From contig JAGTXO010000063.1 in NCBI GenBank assembly GCA_019448385.1, positions 62,001 to 126,000 on the forward strand: a stretch of DNA of 64,000 nt, written 5' to 3'. Shown piece after piece: positions 29,957 to 41,104 of the stretch (the stretch's first letter is position 1; every line of letters starts with the position of its first letter). The notes beneath the pieces were generated by a model. That model was not told the DNA's origin and searched no databases. It saw only the letters and a list, made by a program, of their open reading frames with translations. The translations under genes were made by a program, and so were the position numbers. The DNA is from Diacronema lutheri. Lineage: Eukaryota > Haptophyta > Pavlovophyceae > Pavlovales > Pavlovaceae.

Positions 29957-32603
29957 ATGCAGCGGGGCCGGTACGGAGCGTCGGAGGAGAGAGCGAGGGA
30001 CGGAGGCGGCGGGGAGAGAGGGATTCACAAGGTGGCGTCTGCGCTGGGCATGCTCGAGCGGCGCCAGTCAGACTCGCTCGCTGGCATCAAGCGCGGCCTA
30101 CTCGCGAACGAGCGCCGCGCGACGATGACGGACATCCGGGTCGCGCCGCAGGTTGTGCGCTTCGACCGGAGCTCGCCGCTCGCCGACTTGGCGTACATCG
30201 CGCAGCCCGGCCTCACATCGCGCGTCGCGACGCACACGTCGCTCTCCTCGATGGGTGCGTTCACTTCCTCTCGCACCTCGTCCCATCTCCGCCTCGCGCT
30301 CCTCGACTCGGGCGCATCGAAGGCGCGCGCGCGCCGCCGCGCCGCGCCGCGCCGCGCCGCGCCGCGCCGCGCCGCGCACGCCGCTTCGACGTCTCCGCCG
30401 CTCCGCTGTCGGCCTCACCCGCCCGCAATACCCTCACGCCGCGTGCCGTCTGCGCCGCAGGCCGCGCGCGACGCCGCCGCGTCGTACGCCGACGCCGACG
30501 GCGCGGACGAGTACCTCGAGGAGGGCGCTGGCTTCACGCCCGCGCTGCGCCGGACGGTCGGCGTCGCGCTGCTCTCGTCCTTCTCGTTCGGGTACAACAA
30601 CGGGAACATGAACACGCAGGCCGGCGTGCAGCGCGTCGCGCTTGGCATCCCGGCCGGCGGCACCGGCGCAGCGGGTGCCGCCGCGGACAACGCGTGGGCG
30701 CTCTGCGTCTCGCTCTTCTGCGTCGGCGCGCTCGTCGGCTGCAACCTCTCCGGCGCGCTCGCGGACAAGTGGGGACGACGCCGCTTCCTCCTCTCGTCCG
30801 CCATCATTTATCTCATCGGTGGCCTGCTCGAGGCCGCGTGCGCGCTCCCGCCCGCGCCCGAGCCGGCCGCTGCGCCAGCGTCGGCGGCGTGGGCACGCAT
30901 CGCCCTGCTGATGGCGGGGCGCGTCGTCACCGGCGTCGCGTGCGGCGGCTCGACCGTCGTGCTGCCCATGTATCTGGGCGAGGTGAGCCCCGCTGCGCTG
31001 CGCGGCATGCTCGGCACCGCTTTTCAATTGACGTGTGTGATTGCGATGACCGTTGCCCAGGTGCGCTGCGCGCCGCGCCGCCCGCGCCGCGCACAGCGCC
31101 GCGGCGGCGCGCCACATTGCCGCACAGCGCGCAGCCCGCGCAGCGCTCCGCACCGTACCGCCGCGCCGCGCGCGCGCCGGCACAGGACTGCCCACCGGAC
31201 TGCCAAGCGGACGGCCGACCGCACTGCCGACCGCACTGCCGACCGGACTGCCAACCGGACTGCCAACCGAACTGATGCTGCACGTTCGCGTGCGCTGCGC
31301 GCAGGTCCTTGGCCTCGGCTCGGTTCTCGGCACGGCGTCGCGCTGGCCGCTCGTGCTCGCATTCGTGGCGCTTCCTGCGCTGCTTCAACTCTGCCTCGGC
31401 AGGCTGCTTGTCGAGTCGCCACGTTGGCAGTGTGCCGTCGGAGATATTGATGGCGCACAGGCCACGCTCCAGCTGCTGCGGTGCGCGCCCGCCGCACTCC
31501 GCGACTCGACCCCGTTGCCGTGCCCTCCGCCGCCCGCGCCCTGCCCGACGCCGCGCTCAGCGACGCGCCACGCCCGGACCCGCCCCGACCCGCCAAGCCC
31601 GGACCCGCCCGGACCCCGCCCGGACCCCTCACATTCGCGCGCGCGTCCGCCCCCGCCGCCCGCAGCGACGCTGGTCCGCACGACGAGGTGGTGATCGAGG
31701 AGCTCGATCTGATGCTTAGCGCCACCGACCGGCTGGGCGGCGCGGTGGGCTCGGCCGGTAGTGGTTTGGCCCCGTCGGCCGGCGCGGGCGGCGGCGGCGG
31801 CGCGACGCTGCGCGCGCTGCTCCAGCCGCCAACGCGCTACCCGCTTCTCATCTCGGTGCTGCTCATGTGCCTGCAGCAGCTGTCGGGCATCAACAACGCG
31901 TTCAACTACTCGACGGTCTTCCTCAAGGCGAACGGGATGGGCGACGGCGCCGTCGCGACCATCGCCGTGCTCATGAACGTGGGCAACGTCTTCATCACGC
32001 TCCTGTCGGTCTATATGATGGACCGCGCGGGCAGGCGGCCGCTGCTCCTCGCGTCGACGGCGGGGATGGCCGCGTCGACCGTCCTCCTCACCGCCGCGCT
32101 CGCGCTGCCCGGCCGCTCCTTCACGCCCGCTCTCTCGGTCATCTCGATTCTTCTCTTCGTCGGCGCGTTTGGTGCGCCGCGCGACACACTCGCGGCCGGG
32201 CACGCGCGCGCACCGTCCATTGGCGCGCCTGCGCGCGCCCATGTGCGCTCTGCGGCCCGGTGCAATCCCGACAAGCTGCGAATCTCCGCTCGCGCCCGTC
32301 CCGCGCGTTCCATGCTCGCCCGACGTAGGCATTGGGCTCGGCCCCGTGCCGTGGCTGCTCCCGGCTGAGATCTTGCCGGCGGAGACGCGCGCACTTGCGT
32401 CGTCCGTCGCGGCGTCGGCCAACTGGCTCGCCAACTTTGTCGCCTCGCAGGCGTTCCTCGTGATCGCGAACGCGCTCGGCGGGTTCGCGTTCGTGCCATT
32501 CGGCGCGGCGCTCGCGCTCGGCGCGCTGTGGGTCGCGCGCGTCGTGCCCGAGACCAAGGGCAAGTCGCTTGAGCAGATCCAGACTGAGCTCGCGTTCGGA
32601 TAA
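29957..32603 (+). CDS. MFS hexose transporter (SLC2/GLUT-like), five exons
   Basis: Modelled exons 29957-30322, 30461-31060, 31305-31480, 31666-32171, 32329-32603 give 640 residues. After an N-terminal cytosolic extension of about 150 residues, the 12-TM sugar-porter fold shows all the classic marks: FSFGYNNGN, ALADKWGRRR, PMYLGEVSPAALRG, LVESPRW, the loop-to-TM7 motif QQLSGINNAFNYST, DRAGRRPLL, WLLPAEILPAETRA and the terminal PETKGKSLEQIQ. Splice 32171/32329 restores VGAFGIGLGPVPW exactly. The first intron fits best with a GC donor after AAG (30323); the other three are GT-AG. Another in-frame ATG at 30125 would shorten the N-terminus. Likely plasma-membrane or plastid sugar uptake. The stop is 188 bp before the first tandem TIR-like gene. 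Confidence 0.9.
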
Positions 32604-32617
32604 AGACACCTTCGTAC

Positions 32618-32660
32618 GCCAGCGTTTTTAAAGGCGCACAAGCCAAGAATAAGTCTGAGA
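32618..32660 (+). promoter_or_regulatory. Candidate core promoter of TIR-like unit 1 (TTTTTAAAGG)
   Basis: A TATA-like GTTTTTAAAGGCGCACAAGCC lies about 165 bp before the ATG and is conserved, with its downstream leader, before unit 3 (37214-37240). Conservation of a non-coding leader between copies supports function, but recent duplication alone could explain it. Confidence 0.4.
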
Positions 32661-32791
32661 ACGAGCAACCTTGCGTGCCCGACAACCATCCGTGTGTGCC
32701 CGACGACCCACTTGCCGACGTTGTGCGTGTCCACGTGCAGCTACCCGTCCATTTGGCCCGCCGTAAATCGCGTTTCAGGCTGACCAACATC

Positions 32792-34843
32792 ATGCTCGCA
32801 CGCGCAAAGCAGAACGACGAGGCCACGGACCGCGCGACTTCCGACGCGGACCGCTCGATCCGTGGCGCCGTCCGCGAGGACGTCATCCTCGGCCGCGTCG
32901 CGCAGCTGCGCGCTGAGGGACGGCGCCGGCGCCGGCTCATGCAGGTGCCGTCAATCGGCGGTGGCGCGCTTCTCGCGTGTGTTGGATTTGCAATGACTGT
33001 CGCCCCGATGGCCGACGGGCGCAAGTGGCTCCAGTTTGTCGGCTTCGTCTGCGTTCATGTCGGCCTCTGGCTCGCCCTGCTCGCGCTGCGGCCACAGGAC
33101 CGGCAAAGCGTGCGCGCGGTCTGTGCCATTGGCGCCCTATTCCCAACCATCGCCTTTGTCATCGAGTTCCCGCGCGCTATCGCATACGCGCAACGAGCCA
33201 ATTCCTTACCCGCGCGCTTCTTTGCCGCGTCGTCGTTCGCCATCGCCGCCACGTGCGCGCTCGCGTGCTCGCTCTGGCTGCGCGCGGTCATCGCCGACGT
33301 CTTCTTCGGCGCGTCGCCGCGCGTGACGCTGCAGCGCAGCTGGGAGGCACTTGGCTGCGCCTACCTGCTCACGGCATGCTCCTACCACACCGTAAACGCC
33401 GCGATCGCGCTTGTCGTACCGTCGCGCGAGACGTACATCCGCGCCGAGACGGCTGTGGCAGTGCCTCTCATCGCCGTTGCGCTCGGCCTCGGCTGTAGCG
33501 CGTTTTGGGGCTCGGTGCGCTCGAGCGTGCAGGAGATGCTCGCGCGCATCGGCGAGGGCGTCTCGTCCGCCGCCGGCATTGCCGAGCTCATTGGCGGCCT
33601 TCCGCCTGACGAGGTGCTCGCCCGTGCGCGCGCCACATTCCGCGCGCTGCCGGCGAGCGCGCTCACTCTCGAGCACCTCACGGTGCCGCACGATCAGGCA
33701 GCAAAGCGCCGCGAGTCGCTGGTGCAGCAGCATCAGCCATCGGAGCTGATCGCCAAATCCGCGCCGCCGGCCGGCAGCAGCCGCCGCTTCAGCCGCCTTG
33801 CGCACAGGCGCTGGTCGTTGGCGGCAGTATCGCCCGAACGACCGGCGGACGGCTGCGCGCTCGACATCGGTGTCGAGTCGGCCGTTGGCAGCCACACCGT
33901 GTCGATGCAGGACGCGAACTCGCAGTTGAGCGCAAAGGAGCTTCTCGCCATGTCGTCGCCCGTGCAACTCGGCAGCGTCGACGCGTTCATCTCGCATTCG
34001 TGCGCGCGCGCGAGGCCCCACGCGCGCGCGACGCGCCGCTGAGCGCGCATCTTGCTCAGCGCGCACACGCGCGCACTGTGCTCACGCGCCTGCCTGTCGT
34101 CAACCGCCCTGCCGCCTACGTGCGCGACATTGCAGATGGCGTGACGACCCACAGCTCAAGCTCGCGGCCATCCAGAGATGGCGGCACGGCTTCATGCGCG
34201 CGCACGGCCGCGAGCCCACTGTCTGGTGCGTCGCGCGCTGCTTGGCGCTATTCTTCTGATGCTCGGCCACAGCCAAGCGCACCCGGCACAGGCCCCCCGA
34301 TGCGCGCTGTCGATGCCTTCCGCTGGCGCCAGGGCCCATGTTGCCCCCCGCCTCGCCACATGCGCTGAACAACCCTCCGTCGCGCGGCGCAGGTTTGACC
34401 GGCTGTGCATCGACCAGGACAACATCTTGGCGCAGCTGCCCGCGCTGCCCGTCTACCTCGCCGGCTGCAAGAACCTGATCGCGCTGCAAGGGCCCACCTA
34501 CTTTCAAAGGCTCTGGTGCGTGCTCGAGCTGCACATCTTCCACCAGATGGGCGGCTCGCTCGACCAGACCCAGTTTATTCACATCGACGCGCAGCGAGAG
34601 CTGCGGACGGCCTCGAGCGTCCCAGAGACGCAGATCGAGCTTGAGCCGCGCGGAGCGGAGCCGGCCGCGGTGGCGCTCGGCTTCAACGTGAATGACGCGC
34701 AGACGAGCGACCCGCTCGACCAGACGCGGCTGCTCGCGGTGATCGAGGGTGGTGGAGGCGGCATCGCTGCGTTCAACGAGTGGATGCGCTCGATGCTCTT
34801 ACTTGCCGAGGCGCGGCACGAGCGGAGCGCGACACGCGGCTGA
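32792..34843 (+). CDS. Multi-TM TIR-like protein, tandem unit 1
   Basis: Exons 32792-33999, 34136-34225, 34393-34843 (both introns GT-AG) give 582 residues. About six hydrophobic segments (such as GALLACVGFAMTVA, VGFVCVHVGLWLALLAL, SFAIAATCALACSLW, VPLIAVALGLGCSAFW) precede a conserved soluble stretch and a Ser/Gln-rich linker. The TIR-like domain is split over three exons: DAFISHSWRDDPQLKLAAIQ, then HGREPTVWFDRLCIDQDNI, then LPVYLAGC...GPTYFQRLWCVLEL. Splicing restores SW and VW exactly. E478 in WCVLEL aligns with the catalytic Glu of plant TIR NADases (WCLxEL). Function unknown; NAD+-cleaving signalling at a membrane is the inference. The C-terminal tail has a conserved helix (DQTRLLAVIEG...FNEWMRSML). 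Confidence 0.8.
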
Positions 34844-35106
34844 GTTCGTTACGGCGCACGTTGCCTCGTTGTATTCATATATTGTAACGTGACACGTGAT
34901 ACCCTGCCGTCCTCACGATCTCAGAATGCACGTTCCCATATATAAAAATTTGATGGTTCCAATATCCACCAAGACGCTTCCGGTTTCGAGCAGTTTCTTC
35001 CAACCGCCCAGCCGCCAGATGAGTGCTTCCCAAGGAGGCTGCGTCCCACCTGCCGCAGTGTGCGTGCAAGCCCCGCCACGGAGCGCCGTGAAGGTCCATC
35101 GAGGCC

Positions 35107-37175
35107 ATGCACGCTCGCGCGAGGCAGACTAACGATGTCATGGACCGCGCGACATCTGACGCCGACGGCTCATTCCATGGCGACGTCCGCGAGGGCGTCA
35201 TCCTCGGCCGCGTCGCGCAGCTGCGCGCCGAGGGACGGCGCCGGCGCCGGCTCGTGCAGCTGCCGTCGATCGGCGGCGGTGCGTTCCTTGCTTGCGTCGG
35301 CGTGGCGATGACAATAGTCTCGTTGCCCGACGGACGAAAGTGGCTTCACCTCGCTGGCCTCGCCTGCGTCCATATCGGCCTCTGGCTCGCGCTGCTCGCC
35401 CAGCGACCACATGACAGGCGGAGCGTGCGCGCGGTCTGCGCGATTGGCGCCTTCCTCTCCGCCGTCGCTTTTGCTGTCGAGCTGCCTCGTGCCATCGGTC
35501 GCGCGCAGAGGGCCAGCTCCCTCTCCACGCGCCTGTTTGCCGCCTCGTCGTTCGCCATCACCATTACGTGCGCGCTCTCGTGCTCGCTCTGGCTGCGTGC
35601 GGTCATCGCCGACATCTTCTCCGGCGCGTCGCCACGCGTGACGCTGCAGCGCAGCTGGGAGGCGCTCGGCTGCGCCTATCTGCTCACGGCATGCTCCTAC
35701 CACACGGTAAACGCCGCGATCGCGCTTGTCGTACCGTCGCGCGAGACGTACATCCGCGCCGAGGCGGCTGTGGCAGTGCCGCTCATCGCCGTTGCGCTCG
35801 GCCTCGGCTGCAGCGCGTTTTGGGGCTCGGTGCGCTCGAGCGTGCAGGAGATGCTCGCGCGCATCGGCGAGGGCGTCTCGTCCGCCGCCGGCATTGCCGA
35901 GCTCATTGGCGGCCTTCCGCCTGACGAGGTGCTCGCCCGTGCGCGCGCCACATTCCGCGCGCTGCCGGCGAGCGCGCTCACTCTCGAGCACCTCACGGTG
36001 CCGCACGATCAGGCAGCAAAGCGCCGCGAGTCGCTGGTGCAGCAGCATCAGCCATCGGAGCTGATCGCCAAATCCGCGCCGCCGGCCGGCAGCAGCCGCC
36101 GCTTCAGCCGCCTTGCGCACAGGCGCTGGTCGTTGGCGGCAGTATCGCCCGAGCGACCGGCGGACGGCTGCGCGCTCGACATCGGTGTCGAGTCAGCCGT
36201 TGGCAGCCACACCGTGTCGGTGCAGGACGCGAACTCGCAGTTGAGCGCAAAGGAGCTTCTCGCCACGTCGTCGCCGGTGCAACTCGGCAGCGTCGACGCG
36301 TTCATCTCGCACTCGTGCGCGCGCGCGAAGCCCCACGCGCGCGCGGCGCGCGGCTCAGCGCACATCTCGCTCAGCGCGCACACGCGCGCACTGTGCTCAC
36401 GCGCCTGCCTGTCGTCAACCGCCCTGCCGCCTACGTGCGCGACATTGCAGATGGCGCGACGACCCACAGCTCAAGCTCGCGGCCATCCAGAGATGGCGGC
36501 ACGGCTTCATGCGCGCGCACGGTCGCGAGCCCACTGTCTGGTGCGTCGCGCGCTGCTTGGCGCTATTCTTTTGATGCTCGGCCACAGCCAAGCGCACCCG
36601 GCACGGGCCCCCCGATGCGCGCTGTCGATGCTTTCCGCTGGCGCCAGGGCCCATGTTGACCCCGCCTCGCCACATGCGCCGAACAACCCTCCGTCGCGCG
36701 GCGCAGGTTTGACCGGCTGTGCATCGACCAGGACAACATCTTGGCGCAGCTGCCCGCGCTGCCCGTCTACCTCGCCGGCTGCAAGAGCCTGCTCGCGCTG
36801 CAAGGGCCCACCTACTTTCAAAGGCTCTGGTGCGTGCTCGAGCTGCACATCTTCCACCAGATGGGCGGCTCGCTTGACCAGATCCAGTTTATTCACATCG
36901 ACGCGCAGCGAGAGCCGCAAACGGCCTCGAGCGTCCCAGAGACGCAGATCGAGCTGGAGCCGCGCGGAGCGGAGCCGGCCGCGGCGGCGCTCGGCTTCAA
37001 CGTGAATGACGCGCAGACGAGCGACCCGCTCGACCAGACGCGGCTGCTCGCGGTGATCGAGGGTGGTGGCGGCGGCATCGCTGCGTTCAACGAGTGGATG
37101 CGCTCGATGCTCAAGCTCGCCGCGGCGCGGCATGAACAAGAGCACGACGCGAGGCCGAGCAGTTTATCTCCGTGA
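35107..37175 (+). CDS. Multi-TM TIR-like protein, tandem unit 2
   Basis: Exons 35107-36314, 36451-36540, 36707-37175 give 588 residues, with exactly the exon 1 and exon 2 lengths of unit 1. The same layout: N-terminal hydrophobic block, ATFRALPASALTLEHL stretch, TIR-like domain with WRDDPQLK and RLWCVLEL (E478). From about 35800 to 36200 it is almost base-identical to unit 1, while its TM2-TM4 region is closer to unit 3, a mosaic pattern of gene conversion. Its leader differs from those of units 1 and 3, so it may be expressed differently. The C-terminus differs (ends RPSSLSP). Confidence 0.8.
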
Positions 37176-37213
37176 CGGCTCATGTGGGATAGTTTGCCAC
37201 CTTCATACGCCAG

Positions 37214-37240
37214 CGTTTTTAAAGGCGCACAAGCCAAGAA
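37214..37240 (+). promoter_or_regulatory. Candidate core promoter of TIR-like unit 3 (TTTTTAAAGG)
   Basis: Same TATA-like stretch and leader as before unit 1, with a 3-bp AAA insertion just downstream. Confidence 0.4.
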
Positions 37241-37385
37241 TAAAAAGTCTGAGAACGAGCAACCTTGCGTGCCCGACAACCATCCGTGTGTGCCCGACGA
37301 CCACCCTGCTGACGTTGTGCCTGCCCACGTGCAGCGACTCGTCCATTTGAGCCCCCGTGTATCGCGTTGGAGGCTTACCACCGTC

Positions 37386-39459
37386 ATGCACGCACGCGTG
37401 ACACAGGGCGACGGCGTTGAGGACCGCGCAACCTTCGACGCTGACAGCTCGATTCGCGCCGACGTCCGCGAGGGCGTCATTCTCGGCCGCGTCGCGCAGC
37501 TGCGCGCTGAGGGCCGACGCCGGCGCCGGCTCGTGCAGCTGCCGTCGATCGGCGGCGGCGTGCTCCTCACGTGTGTCGGCGTCGCGATGACGGTGGCCTC
37601 AATGGCCGATGGGCGCAAGTGGCTCCACCTCGCCGGCCTAATCTGCGTCCATATCGGCCTCTGGCTCGCCCTGCTCGCGCTGCGGCCACAGGACCGGCGG
37701 AGCGTGCGTGCGGTCTGCGCGATTGGCGCCTTCCCCTCCGCCGTCGCCTTTGCTGTCGAGCTGCCGCGCGCCATCGGTCGCGCGCAGAGGGCCAGCTCCC
37801 TCTCCACGCGCCTGTTTGCCGCCTCGTCGTTCGCCATCACCACTACGTGCGCGCTCTCGTGCTCGCTCTGGCTGCGTGCGGTCGTCCCCGATATCTTCTA
37901 CGGCGCGTCGCCACGCGTGACGCTGCAGCGCAGCTGGGAGGCGCTCGGCTGCGCCTATCTGCTCACGGCATGCTCCTACCACACTGCGAACGCCGCGATC
38001 GCGCTTGTCGTACCGTCGCGCGAGACGTACATCCGCGCCGAGGCGGCTGTGGCAGTGCCGCTCATCGCCGTTGCGCTCGGCCTCGGCTGTAGCGCATTTT
38101 GGGGCTCGGTGCGCTCGAGCGTGCAGGAGATGCTCGCGCGCATCGGCGAGGGCGTCTCGTCCGCCGCCGGCATTGCCGAGCTCATTGGCGGCCTTCCGCC
38201 TGACGAGGTGCTCGCCCGTGCGCGCGCCACGTTCCGCGCGCTGCTGGCGAGCGCGCTCACTCTCGAGCACCTCACGGTGCCGCACGATCAGGCAGCAAAG
38301 CGCCGCGAGTCGCCGAAGCAGCAGCATCAGCCAGCGGAGCCGATTGGCCAATCTGTGCCGCCAGCCGCCGGCAGCAGCCGCCGATCCAGCCGCCTTGCGC
38401 ATTGGCGCTGGTTGTCGGCGTTGGTTTCGACCGATCGATCGGATGACGGCTGCGTGCTCGACATCGGCGTCGAATCAGCCGTTGGCAGCCACACCGTGTC
38501 GATGCACGGTGCGAACTCGCAGTTGAGCGCAAAGGAGCTTCTCGCCACGTCGTCGCCGGTGCAACTCGGCAGCGTCGACGCGTTCATCTCGCACTCGTGC
38601 GCGCGCGCGAGGCCCCACGCGCGCGCGGCGCGCGGCTCAGCGCACATCTCGCTCAGCGCGCACACGCGCGCACACGCGCGCACTGTGCTCACGCGCTTGC
38701 CTGTTCCCCGGCGCCCTGCCGCCTACGTGCGCGCGCGCAGATGGCGTGACGACCCACAGCTCAAGCTCGCGGCCATCCAGAGATGGCGGCACGGCTTCAT
38801 GCGCGCGCTCGGCCGCGAGCCCACTGTCTGGTGCGTCGCGCGCTGCTTGGCGCTATTCTTCTGATGCTCGGCCACAGCCAAGCGCATCCGGCACGGGCCC
38901 CCCGATGCGCGCTGTCGATGCCTTCCGCTGGCGCCAGGGCCCATGTTGACCCCGCCTCGCCACATGCGCTGAACAACCCTCCGTCGCGCGGCGCAGGTTT
39001 GACCGGCTGTGCATCGACCAGGACAACATCTTGGCGCAGCTGCCCGCGCTGCCCGTCTACCTCGCCGGCTGCAAGAACCTGATCGCGCTGCAAGGGCCCA
39101 CCTACTTTCAAAGGCTCTGGTGCGTGCTCGAGCTGCACATCTTCCACCAGATGGGCGGCTCGCTCGACCAGATCCAGTTTATTCACATCGACACGCAGCG
39201 AGAGCCGCAAACGGCCTCGAGCGTCCCAGAGACGCAGATCGAGCTGGAGCCGCGCGGAGCGGAGCCGGCCGCGGTGGCGCTCGGCTTCAACGTGAATGAC
39301 GCGCAGACGAGCGACCCGCTCGACCAGACGCGGCTGCTCGCGGTGATCGAGGGTGGTGGCGGCGGCATCGCTGCGTTCAACGAGTGGATGCGCTCGATGC
39401 TCAAGCTCGCCGCGGCGCGGCATGAACACGAGCACGACGCGAGGCCAAGCTTTTCGTGA
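37386..39459 (+). CDS. Multi-TM TIR-like protein, tandem unit 3
   Basis: Exons 37386-38596, 38741-38830, 38997-39459 give 587 residues. Same architecture as units 1 and 2. The linker before the TIR-like domain (about 38312-38460) is the most diverged part of the three copies, with substitutions and a small indel, whereas the TIR exons and introns are nearly identical. The candidate catalytic Glu is kept (RLWCVLEL, E479). Intron 1 has a slightly different acceptor end (GCGCGCGCAG in place of GACATTGCAG). The stop is 88 bp from the convergent RING-Tubby stop. Confidence 0.8.
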
Positions 39460-39547
39460 CATCGCAAGCGCAAGGAGCGGCGGTGTCGTTTCGACAGATC
39501 TTGGCACGGCAGTCCACTGTGCGGTTGAGTGCACGCGCATGGCAAGC

Positions 39548-41104
39548 TCACTTGACGCCCAGCTTGGTCGCGATTGATGTGAGGCACACGCCGAACGCCT
39601 GCACGACGGAAAAGGGCCACTGCACATCCATTGAGAAGACCGTTGACGAGACGCGCCCAAACTGCAGGAGCGTCTCGTTGGCCACGTTGTCGGTCTGCAC
39701 GACCTGGAAGTTCTTGACGGACGCGACGCGCACGCGGCCGAGGAAGTTGAGCACGTACGCCTCGTACCGGTCGTCCCAAACCGGCGCGCGGTTCTTGAAC
39801 GATGTGACGTGTGCAGGGGCACGCGTGCCCGTGCGCGCGCACGGGAGCGCGGCGGCGAGCGCGCCGCCGCCCTCGCGCGGCAGCTCGTCGGCCTCGTACG
39901 TGCCGTCCTCGGTGACGGCGGGCGCGGCGAGGCTCATCGAGCGCGGGCCCGAGTCGAGGCAGAAGCGATTGGCGCGGTACCCGACGGCGACGAGCTCGGC
40001 GCGCGCGGCGCGCGAGCGCGATTGCGCCGGCCGCGGCGCGCCGCGGCGGCGCCAGCGCGACGCGCAGCCCTCTTCCGCGCGGCCCGCCAGCTCGCCGGCG
40101 GCGCAAGGCTCGCCTGCGCCGCCGCTCGTCGCCGTCGCGCACGACGCGTCGGCCGCCGCCGCGCCGGCGGCTGGCGCGGCCGGGCGCGGCGCGCCGAACG
40201 AGCTCGCGACACGGCTGCCGCGCAGGCTCGGCTCGTGCGCGCCCAGGCCGGCGCGCGGGGCGGGCGCGGCGGCGGCGGCGTGGTGCTCCTCCTGTGCCTC
40301 CTCCTTCTCCGCCTCCTCCGCCAACACCGTCCAGCGCGTGCCGAGGAAGTTGGAGATGACGCGCGCGACCGGCCGCGCGGACGCGCGCGTCGCGTCGGCG
40401 GGGAGCGAGACGACGTAGCTTGACCGGAGGCCGCGCTCGAGCTGCCACGAGGCGGTGAGCAGGTGCACGCGCTGTGGCGGTGGCCCCTCGAGGAAGAGAT
40501 CGTACACGGGCGCGCCCATCCCGACGCGCACGCGCACAAAGCACTGGACGACACCGCACTCGATCGGCAGCGGGCGTGTCACAAAGTCCGTGAGTTCGAC
40601 GCCGGCGGGCGCGACGAACGGGTTGCACTGGACGGTGAGTGGCGCGCGGCAAAGCGGGCATGAGCTCTTCTGCGCCGCCCATGCGCGGATGCACCCGTAG
40701 TGCACGTAGGCGTGGTTCTCAAAGTGCGCGTCCTGGCAGCCGCACGGGATGCGATGCGGCGCGCGCCGGCGGTCAAACTCATCGTAGCAGATGATGCAAG
40801 TGGGTGCGGGCTCGCCGTCGGGTGCCGCTGTCGCCGACTGCCGGCGCGCGTGCGCCGGCACGCCCGGTGGCGGCACGCCCGGCGGTGGCGGCGGCGGTGG
40901 CACCCGGGCGCGCGTGGCGGCGGCGGACGACGACTTGAGGACGGCGCCACTGCTGCGCGCGCGGCTGACATGCGGCTCAAAGTGGCCGGGGACGAAGCGG
41001 TCGTCGGCGGCGTCGGCATCTGAGACGCGCGAGCTCGTCGCGCGCACGAACGGCGGCGCCGACGGCCCCGCCGACGAGAGGTGCGCGAGGTGCGGGCGCG
41101 ACAT
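39548..41104 (-). CDS. RING-finger/Tubby-domain fusion protein
   Basis: Single-exon 518-residue protein. A disordered N-terminus with a Pro run precedes a C4HC3 RING-type zinc finger with ligands C103, C106, C121, C123, H135, C138, C149, C152 (CIICYDEF...HYGCIRAW...CPLC). The rest is a Tubby C-terminal barrel: VYDLFLEG, SSYVVSLPAD, VISNFLGTRW, a long Ala-rich insertion, then APVWDDRYEAYVLNFLGR, ASVKNFQVV (Tubby signature), LLQFGRV, FSMDVQWPFSVVQAFGV. It ends TKLGVK where most family members end in ACE. Plant Tubby proteins pair the barrel with an F-box; here a RING takes that place, so a PIP2-tethered ubiquitin ligase is plausible (inference). The ATG is only 51 bp from the transposon end. 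Confidence 0.88.
   Translation of the reverse strand: MSRPHLAHLSSAGPSAPPFVRATSSRVSDADAADDRFVPGHFEPHVSRARSSGAVLKSSSAAATRARVPPPPPPPGVPPPGVPAHARRQSATAAPDGEPAPTCIICYDEFDRRRAPHRIPCGCQDAHFENHAYVHYGCIRAWAAQKSSCPLCRAPLTVQCNPFVAPAGVELTDFVTRPLPIECGVVQCFVRVRVGMGAPVYDLFLEGPPPQRVHLLTASWQLERGLRSSYVVSLPADATRASARPVARVISNFLGTRWTVLAEEAEKEEAQEEHHAAAAAPAPRAGLGAHEPSLRGSRVASSFGAPRPAAPAAGAAAADASCATATSGGAGEPCAAGELAGRAEEGCASRWRRRGAPRPAQSRSRAARAELVAVGYRANRFCLDSGPRSMSLAAPAVTEDGTYEADELPREGGGALAAALPCARTGTRAPAHVTSFKNRAPVWDDRYEAYVLNFLGRVRVASVKNFQVVQTDNVANETLLQFGRVSSTVFSMDVQWPFSVVQAFGVCLTSIATKLGVK

Larger units (their letters stand above)
32604..39459 (+). repeat. Three-copy tandem gene duplication (TIR-like array)
   Basis: Three directly repeated gene units, starts at 32792, 35107 and 37386, with nearly identical 3' two-thirds including both introns. 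The leader of units 1 and 3 (from TTTTTAAAGGCGCACAAGCC) is also shared; the leader of unit 2 is different. Confidence 0.95.
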
